From assembly GCA_002493945.1 (NCBI GenBank), contig DLAL01000073.1, forward strand, positions 1 to 33,138: 33,138 bases of DNA. Reading direction: 5' to 3'. Shown here one piece after another: positions 14,637 through 21,108 of this stretch. The first letter of the stretch is position 1. Each line of letters opens with the position of its first letter. The position numbers were made by a program, and so were the translations under genes. Below the pieces are notes generated by a model. The model ran no database searches. It was not told the origin of the DNA and saw nothing but the letters and a program-made list of their open reading frames with translations. The DNA comes from Porphyromonadaceae bacterium UBA7048. GTDB taxonomy: Bacteria > Bacteroidota > Bacteroidia > Bacteroidales > Muribaculaceae.

Positions 14637-16427
14637 ATGGAACAATACATAGTATCGGCACGAAAATACCGTCCTGCGACGTTCGGCAGTGTCGTTGGCC
14701 AGAAGGCTCTTACGGGCACTCTGAAGAACGCCATCGCCACTGACCGACTGGCTCATGCCTACCTCTTCTGCGGCTCCCGCGGAGTGGGTAAGACGTCGTG
14801 CGCCCGTATTTTCGCCAAGACCATCAACTGCACGAACCGGACGCCCGACGGCGAGGCGTGCAACGAGTGCGATTCATGCCGGCAATTCAATGAGAACCGC
14901 TCGATGAATATCCTCGAGCTTGACGCGGCGTCGAACAACGGCGTGGAGGATATGCGCAGCCTTATCGACCAGGTGATGGTGCCCCCGACGACGGGACGCT
15001 ACCGCGTGTTCATCATCGATGAGGTGCACATGCTCACGTCGCAGGCTTTCAACGCCTTCCTCAAGACCCTCGAGGAGCCGCCGGGCTACGTCATCTTCAT
15101 TCTTGCCACTACGGAAAAGCACAAAATCATACCGACGATACTCTCGCGGTGCCAGATCTACGACTTCAACCGCATCACCATAGCCGATATGGTGGCGCAC
15201 ATGCAGCGTGTGGCGGCCAGCGAGGGCATCACGGCCGAGCCGGCGGCGCTGAACGTGATAGCGCGCAAGGCTGACGGTGCCATGCGCGACGCGCTGTCGA
15301 TATTCGACCAGGTGGCCGCAAGCAGCCGCGGAAACATCACCTACCAGTCGACGGTGGAGAACCTGAACGTGCTCGACAACTCCTACTACGGACGGCTCGT
15401 CGACGCGTTCGTGGCGCAGGATGTGGCCACGTCGCTCCTCATTTACAAGGAGATACGCGACAAGGGCTTCGACTCGCTCTTCTTCATCAACGGTCTGGCG
15501 CAGTATCTGCGCGACCTGATGGTGGCTGCCAATCCGGCCACGCTCGGACTGCTCGAAGCCACAGACGACGTGCGGCAGGAGATGGCCGAGAAGGCGTCGA
15601 AGCTGCATCCGACCTATCTCTACAAGGCGATGGACCTGTGCAACGACGCGGACATGAATTTCAGAACCGCAGGCAACAAACAGTTTTTAATCGAGCTGAC
15701 ACTCATCAAACTGTGCCAACCAGACAGCCTCTCGTCCGATGAAAGCGGGAGTGACGAGGGGCTACTAAGGCCGCTGGAGAGTTTCACGACCTCTTCTCCG
15801 GCTCCGCAAGCTATTGACCTGAAGGCAGCCCCGGCATCCAGGCCGGCTCCGGCTGCCACGGCTCCTGCCGCAACCGCCGCACCGTCGGCAGCCGCACCTC
15901 AGAAGGCGGCACCGTATACTGCTCCGGCATCACGCCCGGCGGCCGTGTCGGAGCCTCACCACCGCAGCTATACGCCGGGGACGCTCTCGATGCGCAACCG
16001 TCCGACTTTCCGTCAGCAGACGTCTGCTGACGCCGGAAAGCCGAAGGAGCCCGTGAAGAAGCGCGACAAGGCGTTCACGGACGCTGACTTCGAGGCGGCA
16101 TGGCACGCCACGCTCCAGTCCGTGAGCGACGAGCCGCTGCTGGCCGGCGTCCTGGCTCTGGCCGACACACGGCGCACCGAAGGCACGCGCTTCGCCGTGA
16201 TGGTGGGCACAAACATTCAGGCCGATACCGTGACCAGACACCTGGAGAACCTCTGCAGCCGTCTGCGCGACCGGCTTGAGAACGACCACATAGAGCTTGA
16301 GGCGCGTGTGGTGCAGGGCGAGATACCGCCGCAGTTCTGGTCCGAGCAGCAGGTGCTTGACCACATACTGAAAGAGTATCCGGCCGTGGGTGCCATGATG
16401 TCGCAGTTCAAGATGAGACTCATATAA
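14637..16427 (+). CDS. dnaX: DNA polymerase III subunit gamma/tau
   Basis: Clamp-loader ATPase that loads the sliding clamp and organises the replisome. The 596-residue protein has Walker A GSRGVGKTS (46-54), a zinc module with C65, C75, C78 and C81, Walker B IIDEVH (126-131), the TTEKHKIIPTILSRC sensor and arginine-finger segment ending at C172, then a Pro/Ala-rich linker (about 385-445) and a C-terminal tau-like domain. The start is the ATG at 14637 before MEQYIVSARKYRP; the frame is open back to 14556 without homology. No A-rich slippery site like the E. coli gamma/tau frameshift was noticed. It diverges from acpP across about 270 nt. Confidence 0.96.
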   Translation: MEQYIVSARKYRPATFGSVVGQKALTGTLKNAIATDRLAHAYLFCGSRGVGKTSCARIFAKTINCTNRTPDGEACNECDSCRQFNENRSMNILELDAASNNGVEDMRSLIDQVMVPPTTGRYRVFIIDEVHMLTSQAFNAFLKTLEEPPGYVIFILATTEKHKIIPTILSRCQIYDFNRITIADMVAHMQRVAASEGITAEPAALNVIARKADGAMRDALSIFDQVAASSRGNITYQSTVENLNVLDNSYYGRLVDAFVAQDVATSLLIYKEIRDKGFDSLFFINGLAQYLRDLMVAANPATLGLLEATDDVRQEMAEKASKLHPTYLYKAMDLCNDADMNFRTAGNKQFLIELTLIKLCQPDSLSSDESGSDEGLLRPLESFTTSSPAPQAIDLKAAPASRPAPAATAPAATAAPSAAAPQKAAPYTAPASRPAAVSEPHHRSYTPGTLSMRNRPTFRQQTSADAGKPKEPVKKRDKAFTDADFEAAWHATLQSVSDEPLLAGVLALADTRRTEGTRFAVMVGTNIQADTVTRHLENLCSRLRDRLENDHIELEARVVQGEIPPQFWSEQQVLDHILKEYPAVGAMMSQFKMRLI

Positions 16428-16459
16428 CAGAATTGAGAAAAACACAGATAAAAATATTG

Positions 16460-16582
16460 ATGAAGCAAATCGTAAAATCATTTGTGATGGCTATGGCCGT
16501 CACGGCATCACTGCCGGTCTATGCCGCAGCGCCGTCAGGCTACTACAGCTCTTGTGAGAAAAGGGTGGCAAGAGCCTGCTGA
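16460..16582 (+). pseudogene. 5' part of endonuclease I gene (signal peptide), frameshifted
   Basis: ATG at 16460 opens a frame with a clear signal peptide (MKQIVKSFVMAMAVTASL, then PVYAAAPS) followed by GYYSSCEK, the normal start of mature endonuclease I proteins. It stops at TGA 16580-16582 after 40 codons. At 16559-16565 the sequence is AAAAGGG. One extra A or G there would join this frame to the downstream frame, which reads EKGGKSLLTALHSTIGAHTTVSYKG from 16558. The two pieces were therefore almost certainly one gene. The cause is either a real deletion or a homopolymer base-call error. Confidence 0.75.
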
Positions 16583-16617
16583 CGGCACTCCACAGCACCA
16601 TAGGAGCACACACGACT

Positions 16618-18855
16618 GTGTCCTACAAAGGGCTGCTCGATCTCTACAAGACGTCTGACGTATATCCCGACGGCAAAATCTGGGACATGTACTCGACCAA
16701 GCACTGGCAGACGGGCGAGACATGCGGCAACTATAAGGTGGTGGGCGACTGCTACAACCGCGAGCACTCGTTCCCCAAGAGCTGGTTCGACGATGCGTCG
16801 CCTATGTACAGCGATGCCTTCCATATCTATCCCACCGACGGCAAGGTGAACGGTCAGCGCAGCAACTACCCCTACGGAGAGTGTGCCGCCGGCACCTCGG
16901 TGGCCGCCAACGGGTCGGTGAAGCCGCTGGGCAAGCTGGGCAAAAGCACATTCCCGGGATATTCGGGGACGGTGTTTGAACCCGTGGACGAGTACAAGGG
17001 AGACTTCGCGCGAAGCTACTTCTATATGGCGGCATGCTACAACGACCGCATCGCCGGCTTCTCGAGCGACATGCTCGCCGGCAACAGTTATCCCGTGTTC
17101 TCGCAGTGGGCCGTCAGTCTGCTTCTGAAGTGGCACCGCATGGACCCTGTGAGCGAGAAGGAGAAGAACCGCAACGATGTGGTGTACGGCCATCAGCACA
17201 ACCGCAACCCCTTCATCGACCATCCCGAGATGGCCGAATACATATGGGGCGACAAGAGCTCGGAGAAGTGGACGTCGAGCGGCGTGACGGAGCCGACGGT
17301 CAACCGCCCCGCCGACAAGTCGACCATCGACCTCGGCATCAGCGGCGTGAACGTAGCGCGTACGGCCGCGGTGTCTGTGCAGACCGGCAATGCCGCCGGA
17401 ACTGTGACGCTGTCGACCGACAACGCGGCCTTCACCGTGTCTCCCTCGAGCCTGAGCGCCGAGGCTGCCAACGGCGGCACGGAGGTGACGGTGACCTACA
17501 AGTCGGCCGCGACGGGCACGCACACGGCTGCTCTGGTCGTGACTGCCGGAAAGGCTAAGTCGACTGTGACGCTGAAGGGCCGCACCGTCGACGGTATTCC
17601 CGTGGACGAGGCCCGCGAAATCACGGATGAGTCGTTCACGGTCGGATGGACCTATGTGGGCGACGAAGACGCCTCGGGCTGCTACACACTCACGGTGAGC
17701 GACAGCGAAGGAGTGCTCGACGGCTATCCGAAAGCCGTGCAGGCCAGGACTCAGACTTTCGATGTGACGGGTCTTGCCTCCGAGACGACATACGACTACA
17801 GCATCTCGGGCCGCACCCTGCGGAGCGAGACCATGCACGTGACCACGGGCGCAGTCATTCCGTCGATAGACTTCCTCTACGACGGCGACCTCTACTTCAC
17901 GACGGCTCCGGGCGAACCGTCGGCAGTGGCCGAGATTCTGATTTCGACAGACAATATAGAGAGCGACTTCACCGTCTCTGTGAAGGCTCCGTTCGAGATA
18001 TCGCTTGACCGCAGCGACTGGAAGCAGTCGCTGACGCTGAGCGCCGACGATACGAGGCTATACATGCGTCTGAACAGCGCCGTGGAGGGTACGTTCGAGA
18101 CGACAGTGAAGGCCCAGTGCGGCAGCTATGTGGCCGACGATGCCGTGGCACGCGGCGTGGCTACGCTCTCGCCTGCTTTCTTCGAGGACTTCGAGCAGTA
18201 TGACGCGTCGTACGGATCATACAGCGCGAAGACCTATTACGGCAATGCCTGCATATGGGATCTGTCAGACGCCGGCATGTGGCCGGGCGACGCAGTCTAC
18301 GAAGGCGACTATGCCGTACGCGCCGGCAAGACTGACGCGTCGGTCATCGCTATGGCCGAGGACCGCGCCGCAGGTATCGGTACGGTGTCGTTCTACGCCC
18401 GTGTGTTCGGCAGCGATGCTGACGCCGAGGTGGATGTGGAGTATTCGACGGACGGCGGCGTGACATACGAGAAGGCCGGTTCGGTGACGATATCGGGCAC
18501 TCAGTACAAGGAGTACACCGTCACGGTGAACCGCCAGGGCAAGGTGCGTATGCGCCTGTGCCAGACGTCGGGCCGCCGCTTCATGGTGGATGCTCTGAGT
18601 CTGACTGTCTTCAGCAGCGGCATCGACGACCCGACGGCCGACTATCATCAGTGGGACGCTTACTGCTGTGGCGGCGAGCTTCTTGTTGAGGTTTCGGCTC
18701 CGGAAGGCGTGGACGGCGCTGTCTACTCTGTGGACGGCACGACGGTGTTCGCCGGTCGGCTTCCGCAGGGTGTCAGCACGTTCAGCGGTCTTGCTCAGGG
18801 ACGGCTTTATATAGTCGTGGTGGGTGAGTACTCGAGGAATGTGATCATCCGGTAA
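16618..18855 (+). CDS. Endonuclease I family nuclease with long C-terminal extension (main part)
   Basis: Secreted nuclease. The intact frame gives 745 residues from a GTG at 16618, but homology continues back to 16558 and, across a frameshift, to the signal peptide at 16460. Residues 1-215 are the EndA/NucM-type catalytic domain: CYNREHSFPKSWF with the catalytic histidine H50, and GHQHNRNPFIDHPE (191-204) with metal and catalytic residues. Then come beta-rich Ser/Thr/Val-rich modules (about 225-590) resembling immunoglobulin or fibronectin-like repeats, a jelly-roll-like segment starting FFEDFEQYDA, and a C-terminal 65 residues (VYSVDGTTVFAGRL to RNVIIR) resembling a type IX secretion sorting tail. 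It would act outside the cell on DNA or RNA. As sequenced, no signal peptide is joined to the enzyme. It ends 22 nt before a strong terminator. Confidence 0.8.
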   Translation: MSYKGLLDLYKTSDVYPDGKIWDMYSTKHWQTGETCGNYKVVGDCYNREHSFPKSWFDDASPMYSDAFHIYPTDGKVNGQRSNYPYGECAAGTSVAANGSVKPLGKLGKSTFPGYSGTVFEPVDEYKGDFARSYFYMAACYNDRIAGFSSDMLAGNSYPVFSQWAVSLLLKWHRMDPVSEKEKNRNDVVYGHQHNRNPFIDHPEMAEYIWGDKSSEKWTSSGVTEPTVNRPADKSTIDLGISGVNVARTAAVSVQTGNAAGTVTLSTDNAAFTVSPSSLSAEAANGGTEVTVTYKSAATGTHTAALVVTAGKAKSTVTLKGRTVDGIPVDEAREITDESFTVGWTYVGDEDASGCYTLTVSDSEGVLDGYPKAVQARTQTFDVTGLASETTYDYSISGRTLRSETMHVTTGAVIPSIDFLYDGDLYFTTAPGEPSAVAEILISTDNIESDFTVSVKAPFEISLDRSDWKQSLTLSADDTRLYMRLNSAVEGTFETTVKAQCGSYVADDAVARGVATLSPAFFEDFEQYDASYGSYSAKTYYGNACIWDLSDAGMWPGDAVYEGDYAVRAGKTDASVIAMAEDRAAGIGTVSFYARVFGSDADAEVDVEYSTDGGVTYEKAGSVTISGTQYKEYTVTVNRQGKVRMRLCQTSGRRFMVDALSLTVFSSGIDDPTADYHQWDAYCCGGELLVEVSAPEGVDGAVYSVDGTTVFAGRLPQGVSTFSGLAQGRLYIVVVGEYSRNVIIR

Positions 18856-18877
18856 TATTTCTCTGACTTATTTCGTG

Positions 18878-18916
18878 GCGCTCCTTTTCGTTGAGGCGAA
18901 AGGGAGCGCTTTTTTT
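18878..18916 (+). terminator. Intrinsic terminator of the endonuclease gene
   Basis: GCGCTCCTTTTCG (18878-18890) pairs with CGAAAGGGAGCGC (18897-18909) as a 13-bp stem with one G-U pair and a 6-nt loop, followed by seven T residues (18910-18916). Confidence 0.93.
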
Positions 18917-18983
18917 GGACAGGAGAACGGGAGAAACAGGAGGTTTTATTATTTTCTCCTGTCCTCCTGTCCTCCTGTCTAAA
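18917..18983. repeat. ACAGGAG-type repeat forming a long imperfect hairpin
   Basis: The left arm (18917-18943) has three ACAGGAG-like units (ACAGGAG, ACGGGAG, ACAGGAG). The right arm (18956-18983) has three units in inverted orientation, ending CTCCTGTCT at 18972-18980 followed by AAA. The arms pair over about 25 nt across an A/T-rich loop. The outermost right unit reads TTTAGACAGGAG on the minus strand, the same motif found at 30017, 30036 and 33115. Confidence 0.75.
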
Positions 18984-19239
18984 GATTCTTCGGGATATGA
19001 CTATGAGGGGCCGGTAGTTTAACTTTTTTATCGAAAATGATGGCAGATTGTTTTTGTTTAGTTCTGTCGCCCCGGTATCATAATGTGATGAAAAATTGGG
19101 AATGATGGCAATTTGATGTTTTAGTGATGTAATTGGTGGAGTAAGGCGTGAAATAGTGGTTTAATAACATTAATTAGTACAAAGTGTTAATATTTTATAA
19201 TAATTGGTGCAAGGTTAATAAGCATTAAAAAAATATATA
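18984..19239. other. AT-rich intergenic stretch without a gene
   Basis: No protein-like frame is present. The 10-mer AATGATGGCA occurs twice (near 19037 and 19101) with different flanks. No structured element or promoter could be assigned, other than that the right end leads into the candidate promoter at 19240. Confidence 0.5.
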
Positions 19240-19247
19240 TACATTTG
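19240..19247 (+). promoter_or_regulatory. Candidate -7 box of an intergenic transcript
   Basis: TACATTTG fits TAnnTTTG exactly and follows an A/T-rich tract. The expected -33 position (about 19216-19220) has no TTTG, so the promoter is supported by the -7 box, the A/T-rich upstream DNA and the terminator 250 nt downstream. Confidence 0.45.
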
Positions 19248-19253
19248 CCATAC

Positions 19254-19500
19254 GAACCAATTGCTTACAATCAAGATTTGCTTGATATGTCATTTCCAAA
19301 AAAGAAATAGTGTATTTTAGCACTAAGAATGGACAATAGTTGTAATCATGGGACGGTCAATCCTGTCGTGAGACACGTAGACCGTCAAATTTTGGATTTA
19401 AGTAAAATATTATAGACATTGGTACACAGGCAATAATTAGGCATAAATTATTGGAACGTGAGAGCCGGGACAGCCGTTGAGGCTGACCCGGCTCGTTTTT
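19254..19500 (+). ncRNA. Candidate structured noncoding RNA (about 247 nt)
   Basis: A plus-strand -7 box (19240-19247) and a strong terminator (19462-19500) bracket a region with no substantial ORF. Local stems are visible: ATCAAG/CTTGAT (19270-19275 with 19281-19286), TAGTG/CACTA (19308-19312 with 19321-19325), and GACGGTC/GACCGTC (19352-19358 with 19380-19386) enclosing TGTC-GTGA-GACA with a GNRA-type tetraloop (19364-19375). There is no plus-strand gene just upstream for the terminator to serve; the endonuclease already has its own. A 28-codon ORF (19329-19415) spans the central stem and might be a tiny peptide instead. I do not recognise a known family: the tmRNA, RNase P and SRP signatures I looked for are absent, and 6S RNA cannot be judged by eye. 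The start is estimated from the -7 box. Confidence 0.4.
19462..19500 (+). terminator. Intrinsic terminator at the end of the candidate RNA
   Basis: GAGCCGGG (19462-19469) pairs with CCCGGCTC (19487-19494), and inside it CAGCC pairs with GGCTG (19471-19475 with 19481-19485); a G and five T residues follow (19495-19500). The T-run is on the plus strand only. On the minus strand the hairpin lies 21 nt beyond the phosphatase stop and may still help end that transcript. Confidence 0.85.
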
Positions 19501-19515
19501 GGTGAGGCCGTAAGA

Positions 19516-20796
19516 TTACTGTGCGTAGAGCGGAACGAGGTTCATGAGGTAGCGGCGGAGTTCGCCCCACTGATAGTAGACAGCATCGTCGCCCTTGCGC
19601 AGTGCCACGGGACGCTCGTTGAGGTCGACGCGTACGTAGTAACGACCGGAGCGCCGTGCCTTGAAGACGATGAACTGTATGTTGGCAGCCATCGGCACGA
19701 CGTCGAAGTCACGCCAGTGTGCTGCCACGGTGTCGAAGTAGTTGGTGAGGTAGTAGCAGCCCGGTATGCGCAGGAGCGAGAGCAGAGGCATGAGGGTCTC
19801 TGCGTGGCCGAAGCGCAGGACGGCGCGTGTGGAGGTGTCCGTGCCGTCGACGAATGTGTCGGTGGTCTCGATGATGTCCAGCACAAGGTCGGAGGCTATG
19901 TCGGCCGGGACGGTGGATAGTGTGGTGGCTGTGCGCACGAGGTACTGGCGCAGGTTGAAGCATGACCACAAGGCATTGGCCTCGGCCGAGTCAAAGTATA
20001 CGTCCATCTGCGAGGGGAGTCCCATGGCGGAGAGGCCGGCCACGACGTAGTACTCTACGAGCGCGAGGTCGCGTGCGGCGCGCGGGTCGGAGAGGGGATA
20101 TGCGTCGCCGAGGACGCGGCGGAGGGCCGTCAGGGGCACGGCGCGGTCGGCATATTCGTCGTAGGGCTTCTCCCAGGTGCGGGTTTTGCGGAAGTCGAGG
20201 TAGTCGGTATCAATGTCGAAGGGGCGCATCAGGGGCGAGTTGACGCGGCCTGCCGATGTGAGGTAGGTCATGCGGTTGTTGAGGCGGTCGAGCTGGTGTA
20301 CGAAGGCGTACATGCTCATCATGGCGCGCGGCGAGTAGGATGACAGGGCGCGGACGGTGCCTTCGGTGCTGAATACCTCGGTGAAATTGTAGAACATGCG
20401 CGAGGCTATGGCTCCCTGCTCGTAGATTCCGAGCGAGTCGAGGGCGCCCCATCGGTTGTTGCTCAGAGCGATGACGCGGTCGTTGAGTTCGCGGAGCCTG
20501 CGTCCCAGAGGCGTGATAGAGCCTATGGAGTCGGCGTGCTCGAGTGCGCGGCGGAGTGTGAGGCAGTTAGTGGCCGAAGCCGGATATCGGGCGCCGTGGC
20601 GTCCGACGTGGTTGATGAATACCGGCGTGAGAGAGTCGGGATATTCTGCCGGCGCCACTTCGGCCGGGTATGGCGTGAGTGAGCCTTCGCAGTCGGTCAT
20701 GGAGTAGTCTGTGGCGGCAGGGTCGGCTGCGCTGAGGGGCGCGGCGGATGCGATGAAGAGCGCCAGAGCGGCGAAAAAGTTGCGTATCGTATTCAT
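19516..20796 (-). CDS. Secreted histidine phosphatase, MINPP/phytase-like
   Basis: A 426-residue histidine acid phosphatase of branch 2, resembling bacterial multiple inositol polyphosphate phosphatases such as the one described in Bacteroides thetaiotaomicron. A signal peptide (1 to about 22, ending in PLSA) directs it to the periplasm or cell surface. The catalytic motif NHVGRHGARYP is at 62-72, with H67 the phosphorylated histidine. The proton-donor motif is HAE at 331-333, as in MINPP rather than the HD of bacterial branch-2 phytases. It probably removes phosphate from phytate or other phosphoesters; the substrate is inferred from the motifs. It is a single gene with its own promoter at 20837-20868, divergent from the dxs operon. 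Confidence 0.85.
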   Translation of the reverse strand: MNTIRNFFAALALFIASAAPLSAADPAATDYSMTDCEGSLTPYPAEVAPAEYPDSLTPVFINHVGRHGARYPASATNCLTLRRALEHADSIGSITPLGRRLRELNDRVIALSNNRWGALDSLGIYEQGAIASRMFYNFTEVFSTEGTVRALSSYSPRAMMSMYAFVHQLDRLNNRMTYLTSAGRVNSPLMRPFDIDTDYLDFRKTRTWEKPYDEYADRAVPLTALRRVLGDAYPLSDPRAARDLALVEYYVVAGLSAMGLPSQMDVYFDSAEANALWSCFNLRQYLVRTATTLSTVPADIASDLVLDIIETTDTFVDGTDTSTRAVLRFGHAETLMPLLSLLRIPGCYYLTNYFDTVAAHWRDFDVVPMAANIQFIVFKARRSGRYYVRVDLNERPVALRKGDDAVYYQWGELRRYLMNLVPLYAQ

Positions 20797-20836
20797 ATAC
20801 AGAGGATATTCCGAAGAGGATGATGCTTATATAACG

Positions 20837-20868
20837 CAAAAGTAGTGCAATTTTGCACAACTGCCAAA
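20837..20868 (-). promoter_or_regulatory. Promoter of the phosphatase gene
   Basis: On the minus strand TTTG (20868-20865), a 20-nt spacer and TACTTTTG (20844-20837) match the Bacteroidota consensus exactly. The start would be near 20830, about 34 nt before the ATG. It overlaps the divergent promoter by 17 bp. Confidence 0.75.
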
Positions 20869-20883
20869 AAATTGCTAATTTTG
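20852..20883 (+). promoter_or_regulatory. Promoter of the dxs-trk operon
   Basis: TTTG (20852-20855), a 20-nt spacer and TAATTTTG (20876-20883) match the consensus exactly. Transcription would start near 20890, about 36 nt before the ATG at 20926. A 12-bp direct repeat AATTTTGCACAA (20849-20860 and 20877-20888) covers both boxes, and GTGCAA/TTGCAC (20845-20850 with 20853-20858) is a small dyad. Confidence 0.75.
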
Positions 20884-20925
20884 CACAATACGATGTGCTT
20901 TGAGCAAAAGACCATCCGTGAGCAT

Positions 20926-21108
20926 ATGAAACAGAAAAAAACAGATACATCGGTGATTCTGCGGTTCGTCATCCTCGGCGTGCTGTGGCTCGGTCTTGTG
21001 GGTTACATACTGACTCACACGGCGTTCACGCTGTACACAGGATTCGTGATAGTGGCGTCGGCCATCATCATCTTCGTTCCGATGTATAAAAAATATATCA
21101 GGAAATGA
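20926..21108 (+). CDS. Small two-helix membrane protein
   Basis: A 60-residue protein with two predicted membrane segments (about 10-29 and 36-53) and basic ends (MKQKK at the start, MYKKYIRK at the end), so both termini probably face the cytoplasm. The start ATG at 20926 fits a promoter at 20852-20883; a longer frame from 20845 would begin upstream of the transcript start. Its stop overlaps the dxs start (ATGA), so its translation is likely coupled to dxs. No known family was recognised; the function is unknown. Confidence 0.7.
   Translation: MKQKKTDTSVILRFVILGVLWLGLVGYILTHTAFTLYTGFVIVASAIIIFVPMYKKYIRK

Noticed and set aside
16553..16570. Programmed -1 ribosomal frameshift in the endonuclease gene
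   Set aside because: The codons GAG AAA AGG do not form a proper X-XXY-YYZ heptamer (re-pairing would require GAA for a lysine tRNA) and no downstream stimulatory structure was seen; a lost base is simpler.
16618..16620. GTG as the true start of the endonuclease
   Set aside because: Homology continues upstream to 16558 and, across a one-base shift, into a signal peptide, so the GTG is only the first start codon available in the downstream frame.
19254..19500. tmRNA, RNase P RNA or SRP RNA
   Set aside because: None of the conserved sequence signatures I know (tRNA-like 3' end with CCA, the RNase P core, the SRP GGAA-loop helix) is present.
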